Counted from the first letter of the stretch, positions 36,825-45,510 are shown. The stretch: DNA of 62,185 nt from Spirochaetia bacterium (GCA_017446885.1 JAFSOR010000009.1:166159-228343), one strand, 5' to 3'. Translations and numbers: made by a program. Notes: a model not told the origin generated them from the letters alone.

Positions 36825-37103
36825 ATGTGTTATTTCTGTGGCCAGACGTTTGACGGCGACAAGGTATATAGAACAACAACCTGCTCAAAATGCGGCAGAG
36901 ACCTGCACAGCTGCCTCAACTGCAGGTTCTACGACAAAGGCTCCCAGTGGGATTGCCGCGAGTCCATATCCGAAGGGGTATTCGACAAAGAGAAGGCCAA
37001 CTTCTGCGACTACTTTGAGTATGCAGAAAAAGCAGGCTCGCTCTGCTCCAAGAAGGCCCAGGATGCAAAATCTCAGCTTGCAAAGCTGTTCGGTGATATC
37101 TGA
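36825..37103 (+). CDS. Small cysteine-rich, probably zinc-binding protein
   Basis: This 92-residue protein has CYFC at residues 2-5, CSKC at about 20, then HSCLNCRFY, DCRES and FCDYFE. The first two CxxC pairs resemble a zinc ribbon, and the CxxCRFY...NFCDYFE tail is one I have seen in small uncharacterised proteins of several phyla. Its function is unknown. It lies 31 bases after miaA and shares one base with murI (TGATG), so it is probably co-expressed with both. Confidence 0.75.
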   Translation: MCYFCGQTFDGDKVYRTTTCSKCGRDLHSCLNCRFYDKGSQWDCRESISEGVFDKEKANFCDYFEYAEKAGSLCSKKAQDAKSQLAKLFGDI

Positions 37104-37891
37104 TGTCTAAGATTGTCGGCTTCTACGATTCTGGCATAGGGGGGCTTCCGTATCTGGCCTGGCTTAAGGAACACTCTGCCGGGTACAGTTTCCGGTATCT
37201 TGCCGAAAGCAGGCATTTTCCATTCGGCACCAAGACCGAGCCTGAGATAAAAGCAATAGTTACAGAAAGCATAGGGCGCTTTATAGAATCAGAGCATCCA
37301 GACCTTATAGTCATAGCCTGCAACACAGCCTCTGTCACAGCCCTTGCTGCCCTGCGCCAGAGTTATTCCATTCCGTTTGTCGGGGTAGTGCCAGCCATAA
37401 AACCTGCAGTTGCTATATCCAGAAAAAAAGCCATAGGGCTTTTTGCCACAAACAAGACTGTATCACAGATTTACACCCAGAACCTTATAGACACCTTTGC
37501 CTCTGGCTGCAGGGTGTGCAAGTTCGCAATGCCCGAGATTGTTGCATTTGTAGAAAAAAACATATTCAATGCCACCCAGGAAGAAATTATAAAAATCATA
37601 TCTCCGGCAGCAGAGTTCTTTAAGAAGCAGGATGTGGACACCGTAATACTGGGCTGCACCCACTTTGTCTACCTAGAGGATACATTCCGCAAAGTGCTGG
37701 GCAGCACAATCTCGGTCATAGACTCAAGAGAAGGGGTAGGTAACCGGGCACTGGACCTGCTTGAAAAAATAGAAGATCATGACAGCGACGGGCATGGGGA
37801 TAAGTTCTTTGTTACATCAAAAGAGAAAATGCCTGGAAACTATAAGGGCATCTCTTTGCGCTACGGTCTTTCTTTCGGTGGAGAAATCTGA
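37103..37891 (+). CDS. murI: Glutamate racemase
   Basis: This 262-residue racemase makes D-glutamate for peptidoglycan. FYDSGIGGLP opens the protein. The two catalytic cysteines are in ACNTAS (about residue 75) and GCTHF (about 185). Family positions are otherwise normal. The start shares a base with the upstream stop. The 3' end overlaps the opposing small acidic gene by 31 bases. Confidence 0.93.
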   Translation: MSKIVGFYDSGIGGLPYLAWLKEHSAGYSFRYLAESRHFPFGTKTEPEIKAIVTESIGRFIESEHPDLIVIACNTASVTALAALRQSYSIPFVGVVPAIKPAVAISRKKAIGLFATNKTVSQIYTQNLIDTFASGCRVCKFAMPEIVAFVEKNIFNATQEEIIKIISPAAEFFKKQDVDTVILGCTHFVYLEDTFRKVLGSTISVIDSREGVGNRALDLLEKIEDHDSDGHGDKFFVTSKEKMPGNYKGISLRYGLSFGGEI

Positions 37892-38139
37892 TTTAAAAGC
37901 TGGTCCAGCCGTATCAGGATAGAACGGACCTCAGACCGCATGGAATCGGGAATCTCATCAGGAATGGCATCCAGCGCAATCTCGGGAATCTCGTCCTTAA
38001 GAATATCGTCTTGAATAGCATCAGAATCTGTATTGTCAACCGGAATAAGGTCCAGGGGCTCGCTGTCTTCCTTGGGTGAATCCATAGGCCCTTTTTTAAT
38101 CCAGACACCGTATTTTTCCAGTTCTTCATCGATATTCAT
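37861..38139 (-). CDS. Small acidic hypothetical protein
   Basis: This is a 92-residue protein of unknown function with a strongly acidic middle (runs such as DDILKDEIPEI and DAIPDEIPDS with a repeated E-I-P pattern) and an amphipathic C-terminal helix ending in two prolines. No catalytic motif is recognised. The gene is supported by its own -10 box 8 bases before the ATG and by the low probability of such a composition in a shadow frame. It overlaps murI at the 3' ends and diverges from the FtsB-like gene. Confidence 0.55.
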   Translation of the reverse strand: MNIDEELEKYGVWIKKGPMDSPKEDSEPLDLIPVDNTDSDAIQDDILKDEIPEIALDAIPDEIPDSMRSEVRSILIRLDQLLNQISPPKERP

Positions 38140-38153
38140 AAAACAAGTTTATA
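38140..38153 (-). promoter_or_regulatory. -10 box for the small acidic gene, leaderless arrangement
   Basis: On the minus strand TATAAA (38153-38148) lies 8 bases before the ATG at 38139. No ribosome-binding site is present. Confidence 0.45.
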
Positions 38154-38185
38154 ATTTTTTTTTAAGGTTATCAAGATTTTGACCG

Positions 38186-38196
38186 TATAAATAAAT
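38186..38196 (+). promoter_or_regulatory. -10 box for the FtsB-like gene, leaderless arrangement
   Basis: TATAAA at 38186-38191 is followed by 5 bases and the ATG at 38197. There is no ribosome-binding site. Only 57 bases separate the two divergent start codons. Confidence 0.45.
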
Positions 38197-38688
38197 ATGA
38201 AATTCATCCGGTTCATGATTACTGCAACATATCTTTCGCTTTTCATATACATGGCTTTATCTCTTTTCCTGGGCGACACAAGTTATCTTGCATACAATGA
38301 ACTGGAAACCTATAAAGAACAGCTGGCTGCCAACGTGCAGGAGCTTGAGACCATAAACCATAACCTTAAGCAGCAGTGCCAGGCACTTGGAAGCTCCGAT
38401 GAGATGCTGCTCCAAGCTAGAAGCATGGGACTTGTCAGCAAAGAAGAGAAAGTCATTATACTTGACTACGCCACATTCGGTGTCTTCAGCTATGACTTAG
38501 GCGGCCGCTACAGCTCAAACATCAAAGACTACGACAGAATAGTAAGTATCAAAAACCTCCGCATCTCAAGTATTGCTATTGCCATCGTCATCACAATGCT
38601 GATATATTCTTTCATAGGTGCACGGCATGGTAATAAAAATCGGAAATCCAGAGCTCAAGAAGCTGTTATCCCAGACATTGCTGAATGA
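38197..38688 (+). CDS. FtsB/DivIC-like septum protein with an extra C-terminal membrane segment
   Basis: This 163-residue protein has an N-terminal helix (~7-27), a coiled-coil (YNELETYKEQL to LKQQCQAL, about 36-68) and an ARSMGLVSKEEKVI segment resembling the post-coil region of FtsB/DivIC. FtsB proteins link FtsL and FtsQ at the division site. Unlike typical FtsB, which ends after this point, a second hydrophobic helix (about 120-145) follows. The assignment rests on layout rather than a diagnostic motif. Its end overlaps the Sua5 gene. Confidence 0.6.
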   Translation: MKFIRFMITATYLSLFIYMALSLFLGDTSYLAYNELETYKEQLAANVQELETINHNLKQQCQALGSSDEMLLQARSMGLVSKEEKVIILDYATFGVFSYDLGGRYSSNIKDYDRIVSIKNLRISSIAIAIVITMLIYSFIGARHGNKNRKSRAQEAVIPDIAE

Positions 38689-39178
38689 TGGAGTAGCAAT
38701 ACTTCCAAGCGACACACTCTACGGCTTTTCCTGCATAAGAGGAAAAGGAGAAAAACGTATAGAGGCTATAAAGGGGAGGGGCTCGGGAAAGCATTTTCTT
38801 AAGCTGGCCCTGAAAGAGCAGCTACCTATGCTTACAAAAGAACTTCCAGACCCAAAGTTTCTTTCTTATTGGCCAGGCCCACTTACACTTATCTTGAAAG
38901 GGATTGATAATCCTACCGAGGGAATAAGGGTTCCCGACAACAAATTCATACAGGAGATTCTTGCAATGGTGGGACAGCCCATAATATCTACAAGCGTCAA
39001 CTACAGCGGACAAAGCCCCCTTATCTCGATAAAAGATATTATAGCAGAGTTCGAAGACAAGGTGGATCTGATTGTAGATGCAGGAGAGCTTGCACCGTCG
39101 CTTCCATCCACCATAATAGATTTATCAGACGGCAGAGCACGCCTTGTCCGGCAGGGACAGCTTAAGGTGAACCTGTGA
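38627..39178 (+). CDS. Sua5/YciO/YrdC-family protein (tRNA t6A synthesis-like)
   Basis: This 183-residue protein contains the YrdC domain: LPSDTLYGFSC near residue 28, the KGRGSGKHFLKL loop, YWPGPLTLIL and ISTSVNYSGQ. The domain makes threonylcarbamoyl-AMP for t6A37 in tRNA when it is TsaC/Sua5; some YciO members may act differently. I prefer the ATG at 38627; a GTG at 38618 is also in frame. It overlaps the FtsB-like gene by about 62 bases and folK by 4 (GTGA). Confidence 0.85.
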   Translation: MVIKIGNPELKKLLSQTLLNDGVAILPSDTLYGFSCIRGKGEKRIEAIKGRGSGKHFLKLALKEQLPMLTKELPDPKFLSYWPGPLTLILKGIDNPTEGIRVPDNKFIQEILAMVGQPIISTSVNYSGQSPLISIKDIIAEFEDKVDLIVDAGELAPSLPSTIIDLSDGRARLVRQGQLKVNL

Positions 39179-39666
39179 GCCAGGAAGTATACCTTAGCAT
39201 TGGCTCAAACATGGGCGACAGGGAAAAAAATCTTACTTTTGCCTATGATAATTTAAAGTCTATTTTAAAAAATATTAAAACTTCATCACTTTTTAAAACA
39301 GAACCTATGTATAACACAGAACAGCCGGAATTCCTTAATGCAGTTATCTGCGGTACTACAGAGCTTGGCCCATATGAACTGCTTGATTACATACACACAC
39401 TGGAAGATAAAGCTGGAAGGGACCGTGCCAAGGCTGGCTGGAAAGGTCCACGTCCCCTGGATATCGATATCCTTCTCTATGGCCGCACTGTATCGGACGA
39501 CCTGGTGCTGACCCTGCCGCATCCGCTTATGAAAGAGCGGGGCTTTGTCCTTATTCCCCTGGCCGAGGCAGCACCACACCTGACCGACCCTGTCACAGGG
39601 ATACAATATAAAGATTTTATAAAAAACAATATGAACAATTCTGTTAAGTACTATAAATCATTTTAG
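39175..39666 (+). CDS. folK: FolK: hydroxymethyl-dihydropterin pyrophosphokinase
   Basis: This 163-residue enzyme transfers pyrophosphate to 6-hydroxymethyl-7,8-dihydropterin in folate synthesis. Signatures are LSIGSNMGDREKNL at the N-terminus, QPEFLNAV and the diagnostic GPRPLDIDILLYG near residue 100, with PHPLMKERGFVL after it. The GTG start overlaps the upstream stop. The ordinary neighbours of folate genes (folP, folB) are not in the window. Confidence 0.93.
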   Translation: MSQEVYLSIGSNMGDREKNLTFAYDNLKSILKNIKTSSLFKTEPMYNTEQPEFLNAVICGTTELGPYELLDYIHTLEDKAGRDRAKAGWKGPRPLDIDILLYGRTVSDDLVLTLPHPLMKERGFVLIPLAEAAPHLTDPVTGIQYKDFIKNNMNNSVKYYKSF

Positions 39667-39674
39667 ATATCTGA

Positions 39675-39688
39675 TATAATAGAATCAG
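39675..39688 (+). promoter_or_regulatory. -10 box for the RluB-type gene, leaderless arrangement
   Basis: TATAAT at 39675-39680 is followed by 8 bases and the ATG at 39689. No ribosome-binding site is present; the promoter lies just after the folK stop. Confidence 0.55.
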
Positions 39689-40426
39689 ATGGCAGATAAA
39701 GAAATAGTGGACAGCGAAGGTCTCCGGCTCCAGGTCTATATGGCCAGGTGCGGTGCTGGAAGCCGCAGAGCCTGCGAGAAATACATAGCCGAAGGGCAGG
39801 TCAGGGTAAACGGCCAGGTGGTTACCGAGATGGGAATCAAAGTAAACCCTGGCGATATAGTAGAATACCGTGGCCGAAAGCTATATCCCGACAAGAAGAA
39901 AATCTACATTGCATTCAACAAGCCCGTACGGGTACTCTGCACCAGCGACGACCCCGAGGGGAGAGACCTTGCCATAAACTACTTCAAAGATTCCTTCCCA
40001 TACAGGCTCCACAACGTAGGACGCCTTGACTATATGTCATCGGGCCTTATATTCTACACCAACGACGGCGACTTTACCAAGGCGGTTGCACATCCTTCGG
40101 CCCAGACCGAGAAAGAGTACATTGTGGAGACCTCCAAGCCTATACCCGAGGATATCCTGGTACAGTTTGCAAAAGGATTCGTGATAGAAGGGGTCAAGTA
40201 CCGCATAAAAAAATACTACATAAAATCTGCCACCAAGGTGCACCTTATCCTTACAGAGGGCAAGAACAGGGAGATACGGCGGTTCTTCCAGTATCATAAG
40301 CTCAAGATCAAGAAGCTGCACCGTATACGCATAGGCAGTGTACGCCTGGATCCAGGCATGCCGGCAGGGGGTTTCAGACTCCTTAACCAGCACGAGATAG
40401 ACAGCCTGATGAAAGGAGATAATTGA
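39689..40426 (+). CDS. RluB/RsuA-family rRNA pseudouridine synthase
   Basis: This 245-residue protein has an S4 RNA-binding domain (LQVYMARCGAGSRRACEKY, residues 10-60) followed by a pseudouridine synthase domain with the catalytic Asp in NVGRLDYMSSGL (about residue 115). GKNREIRRFF is the family's C-terminal motif. The form is that of the RsuA/RluB/RluE/RluF group; RluB is most likely from the length. The 3' end shares one base with cmk, so the two are coupled. Confidence 0.9.
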   Translation: MADKEIVDSEGLRLQVYMARCGAGSRRACEKYIAEGQVRVNGQVVTEMGIKVNPGDIVEYRGRKLYPDKKKIYIAFNKPVRVLCTSDDPEGRDLAINYFKDSFPYRLHNVGRLDYMSSGLIFYTNDGDFTKAVAHPSAQTEKEYIVETSKPIPEDILVQFAKGFVIEGVKYRIKKYYIKSATKVHLILTEGKNREIRRFFQYHKLKIKKLHRIRIGSVRLDPGMPAGGFRLLNQHEIDSLMKGDN

Positions 40427-41055
40427 TGGTTATAGCAATCGACGGGCCTGCAGGGGTTGGCAAGAGCAGCATAGCAAAGAAGATAGCCGAGAATATGGGT
40501 ATATTCTACCTTAACTCAGGCAACTTCTACCGTGCCATAACACTGTATCTTCTTAAGCAGAATGTGGATATAAAAGATGAGAAAGCTGTGATAGAAGCTG
40601 CATCGAAATGCGACATAACAGTAAAAGACCACCATGTTTACCTTAACGGCGCCGATGTAGAGGACAAACTGCACAGCGATGCAGTGGATGCCATTGTGGC
40701 ACCGGTATCTGCAATAGTGGAGGTGCGCCATATAGTAAACAGGCAGCTTAGGGCTCTGGCCAGCCACCTTGACCTGATATCAGAGGGCAGGGATGTCACC
40801 ACTGTGGTATTCCCCGATGCAGAATACAAATTCTACTTCGATGCCGATGCCAGGACCCGGGCTCAGCGTCGGTACAAGCAGGGAACCAGCAACATGAGCC
40901 TTGAGGAAATAGAGAAATCCATCATAGAAAGGGATAAAATTGACAGGAACAAGGCCTTCGGAGCATTAAAAATTGCAAAAGATTCGATTTATATAGATAC
41001 AACAGGCTTGACCATAGACCAAGTTTATGCGAAAGTATCTGATAGTATAAAATAA
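40426..41055 (+). CDS. cmk: Cytidylate kinase
   Basis: This is a 209-residue kinase of CMP and dCMP. The P-loop is AIDGPAGVGKSSIAKKI (residues 4-20), followed by YLNSGNFYRA at the nucleotide site, SEGRDVTTVVFPDA and the lid AQRRYKQG. GGAG lies 7 bases before the ATG, which overlaps the upstream stop (TGATG). The cmk-rpsA pairing is common in bacteria and agrees with the next gene. Confidence 0.93.
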   Translation: MVIAIDGPAGVGKSSIAKKIAENMGIFYLNSGNFYRAITLYLLKQNVDIKDEKAVIEAASKCDITVKDHHVYLNGADVEDKLHSDAVDAIVAPVSAIVEVRHIVNRQLRALASHLDLISEGRDVTTVVFPDAEYKFYFDADARTRAQRRYKQGTSNMSLEEIEKSIIERDKIDRNKAFGALKIAKDSIYIDTTGLTIDQVYAKVSDSIK

Positions 41056-41085
41056 TAATATTTAGGTAGGTAGGAGTTTTTTCAA

Positions 41086-42771
41086 ATGGCAGAAAAAGAA
41101 TTGATCAATGAAGAAACAGTGAATCAGACAAATCTCCAGGAAGAGTACATGAATTCCATGGACGAGCTTCAGGAAGGGAACATCATTGACGGCAAGGTTA
41201 TTCAGGTTACATCTGATACCGTATTCATCGACGTCAATTACAAATCAGAAGGAAAGATCCCAATCGGTGAATTCGATGAGATCCCCAAGATCGGCGACGA
41301 CGTTAAAGTTATTTTGGTCAGGAAAGAGGACCGGTACGGCAACATCGTAGTTTCCAAGAAACAGTATGATGAGAAGAAGATCCTTATCGATGTCAAGGCA
41401 GCAGAAAAGGAAGGTACAGCAATAAAGGGAAAGATCACCAAGATTGTAAAGGGTGGTTTTGAAGTTACTATAGGCCCTACACTCAAGGGTTTCCTGCCGA
41501 TTTCCAAGGCAGATGTAGTCAAGATTGAGGATCAGACACCATATTTAGGTCTTACCTCCATGTTCTTCATCGAGCGTTCCGGAAACGACAAGAAGATGAA
41601 CCTGGTGCTCAACAGAAGAAAGTACCTTGCAGAGGAACTTGCAAAGAAGAAAGAGGAGTTCTACAACACAGTCCACGAAGGTGACACAGTAGAGGGCACA
41701 GTCAAGACAATCGCCACATTCGGCGCATTCATCGACTTGGGCGGTTTTGACGGACTTCTGCATATCAACGACATGAGCTGGGGCCACGTGACCAAGCCTA
41801 AGGAATTTGTAAAGAAAGGACAGAAGATCAAGCTCAAGGTCATCAACCTGGACAAGGAGAACAACAAGATCAACCTGTCGCTCAAGCACTTTACAGAAAA
41901 TCCATGGGACACATTCGAAGACCGCTACCATGTAAATGACATCGTTACAGGAAAGGTAACCAAGCTTACCGATTTCGGAGCATTCATCGAGCTGGAGCCT
42001 GGAATCGAAGGTATGGCACATGTATCTGAATTCTCATGGGTCAAGAAAATCAACAATCCTAAGGATGTATTCAAGGTAGGCGATGAAGTTAAGTGCATGA
42101 TCTTGGGCTACAACCTTTCAGAGGGCAAAATCTCGCTTGGAATCAAGCAGGTTCAGGACAATCCTTGGGATACAATCGAAGAGAAATATCCTGTAGGAAC
42201 AGAGCTTGAGAGACCTATTGTCAAGATTACAGCAACAGGAGCATTTATCCAGCTGGAAGAGGGCATTGACGGTTTCCTCCATGGCGACGACATCTCATGG
42301 ACCAAGAAGGTCAAGAACCTTAACACTATGTTCAAGGTTGGCGACACAGTCAAGGTAAAGATTGTAAACTGCGACAAGATTCAGCATAGAATCAGACTTG
42401 GAATCAAGCAGCTTTCCGAAAACCCATGGGCAGTGCTTGCAAAGACATATCAGCGGGGCAGCATAATCGAGGGCGAGATTTCCTCCAAGACAGAGTTCGG
42501 TCTGTTTGTCAAAGTTCAGGACGGAATCGAGGGACTTATCAACAAGAGCAACCTCCAGGAGGAGTTTGTGGAGAATGTGGATAAGGAGCTTGAGAAGTTC
42601 AATGTAGGCGACAAGGTCAAGGCTATGGTTATCGAAATCAACCCAAAGAAGCAGAAGCTTGGTCTCTCTATCAAGGAGTATAAGAAGTCTCTGCAGAAAG
42701 AAGAGATGTCACGCTATATGAGCGAGAACGACGAGCCAAAGGCTACCTTGGGAGATTTCCTTAAACACTGA
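41086..42771 (+). CDS. rpsA: Ribosomal protein S1
   Basis: This 561-residue protein has six S1 RNA-binding domains, seen as repeated G-x-V-x-x-x-x-x-FGAF-I-x-L-x-x-x-GL-H patterns starting around residues 30, 115, 195, 280, 365 and 455. S1 binds mRNA and helps place leaders on the 30S subunit. The start ATG follows AGGAG. S1 matters for leadered mRNAs, so a full six-domain S1 coexisting with many predicted leaderless genes is worth noting. Confidence 0.95.
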   Translation: MAEKELINEETVNQTNLQEEYMNSMDELQEGNIIDGKVIQVTSDTVFIDVNYKSEGKIPIGEFDEIPKIGDDVKVILVRKEDRYGNIVVSKKQYDEKKILIDVKAAEKEGTAIKGKITKIVKGGFEVTIGPTLKGFLPISKADVVKIEDQTPYLGLTSMFFIERSGNDKKMNLVLNRRKYLAEELAKKKEEFYNTVHEGDTVEGTVKTIATFGAFIDLGGFDGLLHINDMSWGHVTKPKEFVKKGQKIKLKVINLDKENNKINLSLKHFTENPWDTFEDRYHVNDIVTGKVTKLTDFGAFIELEPGIEGMAHVSEFSWVKKINNPKDVFKVGDEVKCMILGYNLSEGKISLGIKQVQDNPWDTIEEKYPVGTELERPIVKITATGAFIQLEEGIDGFLHGDDISWTKKVKNLNTMFKVGDTVKVKIVNCDKIQHRIRLGIKQLSENPWAVLAKTYQRGSIIEGEISSKTEFGLFVKVQDGIEGLINKSNLQEEFVENVDKELEKFNVGDKVKAMVIEINPKKQKLGLSIKEYKKSLQKEEMSRYMSENDEPKATLGDFLKH

Positions 42772-42786
42772 TCTTAGGAGTCAAAT

Positions 42787-43476
42787 ATGGAGCAGCAGGA
42801 AGAAAAAGTAAACGCGCATCAGAAAATACGGAACTTTATTGCAAAGTATGCAAAACCTGCAGGAATTTTCCTGGTCGGTGTGCTTGTGCTTTTTATCGTT
42901 GTAGAGATTTTCAACTATGCCAATGCCAAGAAAATAGAAAAGGCAACAATGGCTATCGAGGATATCCAGAACCGGTATGTAGAGGCTTCCGAAGCCGACA
43001 AGAGCGAGGAACCCTCGTTCGATGCATACAAGAGCTATATTACAGAGCTTGACGGCGTCATTGCAAAATACCCTAAGGAATATGCAGGACGCCGGGCCCT
43101 GCTTTTAAAGGGCGACATCTATTTCCGGTTCAAGGATTATGATAACGCATCTGCTTCTTACAAGAAGTTTGCATCCGATTATCCAAAGTCCTACGATGCA
43201 CCTATTGCCATCTACAACACAGGTGTGTGCTACGAGAACACCGGGCATCTTAAAGAGGCAGAAGCAGAATATCTTAAGATTTATAACAATTACAAGGGCA
43301 GCTATGCCCTTATGCCAAAGCTTATCTTCTCTTTGGGAAGACTTGCAGAAACCGACAAGCGTTATGCAGATGCAGAGAAATACTATAATCAGATTTCTGA
43401 AGAGTATTCTGGAAGCAACTATTCCCAGTATGCACAGGACAGAATTATCCTTATGCATGCAAGGGGAGAGCTCTAA
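42787..43476 (+). CDS. Membrane-anchored TPR protein
   Basis: This 229-residue protein has a cytoplasmic N-terminal tail, one helix (~27-47) and then TPR units (about 100-225; KDYDNASASYKKF, YNTGVCYENTGH, YADAEKYYNQIS). The layout resembles YfgM-type proteins, which sit in the inner membrane facing the periplasm, but the role here is not shown. AGGAG precedes the ATG. The lipoprotein gene begins 14 bases after its stop. Confidence 0.78.
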   Translation: MEQQEEKVNAHQKIRNFIAKYAKPAGIFLVGVLVLFIVVEIFNYANAKKIEKATMAIEDIQNRYVEASEADKSEEPSFDAYKSYITELDGVIAKYPKEYAGRRALLLKGDIYFRFKDYDNASASYKKFASDYPKSYDAPIAIYNTGVCYENTGHLKEAEAEYLKIYNNYKGSYALMPKLIFSLGRLAETDKRYADAEKYYNQISEEYSGSNYSQYAQDRIILMHARGEL

Positions 43477-43490
43477 AGGCAACGGCAGCA

Positions 43491-44213
43491 GTGAGCAGGG
43501 GAGTCTATACCGTCTTATACATATGTATCATCTTGATGGTGATGCTCCTATGCTCCTGTGGCCTCTATTCTTATCCATACATTTATGAACCATCGCTGCG
43601 TGGCGGTACAGCAGGTACTGGTCAGAACTATGTCTACATAATCCATAACGGCGATAACGACCCCAACGTATTCCGCGGTTATGAAATCTACTATAAGTTC
43701 TATAATTCAACCACTGCCGAGACAGACCACTCCCGGGACGATAAATCTATTTTCAGCGTAAGCAATCCCGATACATCGGCCCTTGTCTCTGCCGGCTATA
43801 AGCGTTGCCGCACCGAAAAGCTGATGAAAAAGGATACCACAACCCCGATGTTCAGGGTTCCTTCCGATAGCCGGGACGATGATTTTACCCTTTATTTAGG
43901 CTTTGATACAATAACCACAAAAGATAACAAATTAGAGATGACACTGAATTATCTTAGCGATGCAGTGCCTTTCTTCAGGTCAATCGAAGACAAAAATCCA
44001 GACTCCGGCGAGCCCGAGGCAGCCGGCGGCAAGTCTGACGACAAAATATATAAGGACTTCAACAGCGATGATATCGAGGATGGAGACTCAGACCTTAACG
44101 GCAACACAACACCTGTCGCATTGTCGTTCTATATTATAGGCTATGGAACCCACGAGAACCACAATCTTTATTCAAAGCCTGTGTGGCTTGGTGTAGTACG
44201 GTCCTGGAACTAA
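43491..44213 (+). CDS. Hypothetical lipoprotein
   Basis: This 240-residue protein has an N-terminal hydrophobic stretch ending in the lipobox MLLCSCGLY (Cys at about residue 22), so it is a probable lipoprotein. The rest shows no recognised domain and has an acidic, Gly/Ser/Asp-rich stretch around residues 165-200. The start is GTG; the upstream AAAGG is a weak ribosome-binding site. Its function is unknown. It lies between the TPR gene and a small membrane protein gene. Confidence 0.65.
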   Translation: MSRGVYTVLYICIILMVMLLCSCGLYSYPYIYEPSLRGGTAGTGQNYVYIIHNGDNDPNVFRGYEIYYKFYNSTTAETDHSRDDKSIFSVSNPDTSALVSAGYKRCRTEKLMKKDTTTPMFRVPSDSRDDDFTLYLGFDTITTKDNKLEMTLNYLSDAVPFFRSIEDKNPDSGEPEAAGGKSDDKIYKDFNSDDIEDGDSDLNGNTTPVALSFYIIGYGTHENHNLYSKPVWLGVVRSWN

Positions 44214-44223
44214 GGAGAAAGCT

Positions 44224-44514
44224 GTGTTAGATTACTATCTTGCAAACACTGCGCTGGTATACATAATAATTGGTTTTGCCTGCACTTTGGTGCTGTACTT
44301 TGGATACAAGCGTGATTTTGTAGGCAACTTCTGGCTGGTCCTGATCCTGGGAATAATAGGATCGTTCCTGGGGGCTGTAGTTGAATATTTCTTTGGCGAC
44401 TTGATAATGTCACTGACCAAAATATCTGGACATATCAATATTTTCCCAGCCTTGATAACTGCATGTATAGTTATAACAGTCTACCACAAGGTAAGCAGCC
44501 GCAGGAACCGATAG
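44224..44514 (+). CDS. Small membrane protein, possibly GlsB/YeaQ-like
   Basis: This 96-residue protein has three hydrophobic segments (about 8-27, 35-55 and 70-88) and the glycine-rich GIIGSFLGAVVEYFFG, which recalls YeaQ/YmgE transglycosylase-associated proteins. The similarity is short. The start is GTG with AAGGAG upstream. The gene ends just before a hairpin shared with the sigma factor gene. Confidence 0.55.
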   Translation: MLDYYLANTALVYIIIGFACTLVLYFGYKRDFVGNFWLVLILGIIGSFLGAVVEYFFGDLIMSLTKISGHINIFPALITACIVITVYHKVSSRRNR

Positions 44515-44584
44515 GGGTTTAAGCCTCTGATTGGCATTGCTTCCTATAATAGATATTCTGTCTACTTTTGCATATATACAAAAT

Positions 44585-44610
44585 AAGGGGCCTGGAAAAC
44601 CGGCCCCCCT
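44585..44610. terminator. Probable bidirectional terminator between small membrane protein gene and sigma factor gene
   Basis: A GC-rich hairpin spans 44585-44610 (stem AAGGGGCCTGG against CCGGCCCCCCTT, loop AAAA). It has one C-C mismatch and an imperfect end. Read on the minus strand it is followed by TTATTTTGT, so it would end sigma-gene transcripts. The plus side lacks a T run. Confidence 0.5.
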
Positions 44611-44633
44611 TCGCATACCTGTTAATATCGCTG

Positions 44634-45488
44634 TCAGCAAGCGTATGCCTCAAGCTCCTGTGTCATAGGCATAGACTTTAAGCGCAGCAATGCACGCTTT
44701 TCAATCTGCCGTATTCTCTCTTTAGTCAGATGGAACAGATCTCCAATCTCCTTAAGAGACTTTGGCTTTTCTCCACCAAGTCCATAGCGTTCCTTAATAA
44801 TTGCAGCTTCTTTTTCCGGCAGCTTATCAAGGAGCTTAGACACCTCAACCTTAAGCGATTCGTCAACAATCTCTTCCTCTGGCTGTTTAACGCTCTTATC
44901 TTCGATAAAATCACCTAAAAGCGATGCATCGCGTGTTCCAGGCTTAAGCGGTGTATCAAGCGATACGTATTCTCTAGAGATGCTTAAGAGCTCTGCAACA
45001 TCTTTCCTGTCCATATGCAAGTGGTCTGCAATCTCTTTTGCATCTGGCTCGCGGCCTAAAGACTCGTACATAACCTTTCTGGCTTTCTCTATCTGCACAA
45101 GTTCGCCAAACCTGTTAAGCGGCAGCCTGATCATCTTGGACTTCTCGCCGATAGCCTTGAGAATTGCCTGGCGGATCCACCATACTGCATAAGAGATAAA
45201 ATGATATCCACGGTTTACATCGTACTTCTCGATAGCATTGATAAGTCCAATATTGCCCTCGTTAATAAGGTCTGCAAACGGAAGCCCCTTGTTCTGGAAC
45301 TTCTTGGCCACATTGACCACAAACCTAAGGTTGGATTCTATCAATATCTTTCTTGCTTCCTTGTCGCCTTTTGCAGCAAGTACAGCATACTTTTCTTCGT
45401 CTTCATGGGAAAGAAGCGGAATACGGTTGATTTCTTTCAAATACATAGCTAATGTGTTATCGTCTTCATTATACTTATTTGTTCTCAT
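44634..45488 (-). CDS. RpoD/RpoS-type sigma-70 factor (short, group 1/2)
   Basis: This 284-residue sigma factor has region 1.2 (LAMYLKEINRIPLLSHEDEE), a complete region 2 (NLRFVVNVAKKFQNKG, INEGNIGLINAIEKYD, the -10-recognition helix FISYAVWWIRQAI), region 3 and a region 4 helix-turn-helix (KSLKEIGDLFHLTKERIRQIEKRAL). It lacks region 1.1, so it is not a full-length treponemal primary sigma factor; RpoS-like or secondary group 2 is more likely. I chose the start at 45488 because GGAGG lies 6 bases upstream; longer frames lack such a site. A sigma-54-like promoter overlaps the short leader region. Confidence 0.88.
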   Translation of the reverse strand: MRTNKYNEDDNTLAMYLKEINRIPLLSHEDEEKYAVLAAKGDKEARKILIESNLRFVVNVAKKFQNKGLPFADLINEGNIGLINAIEKYDVNRGYHFISYAVWWIRQAILKAIGEKSKMIRLPLNRFGELVQIEKARKVMYESLGREPDAKEIADHLHMDRKDVAELLSISREYVSLDTPLKPGTRDASLLGDFIEDKSVKQPEEEIVDESLKVEVSKLLDKLPEKEAAIIKERYGLGGEKPKSLKEIGDLFHLTKERIRQIEKRALLRLKSMPMTQELEAYAC

Positions 45489-45510
45489 AGTTCGCCTCCA
45501 TAAACTAAAA

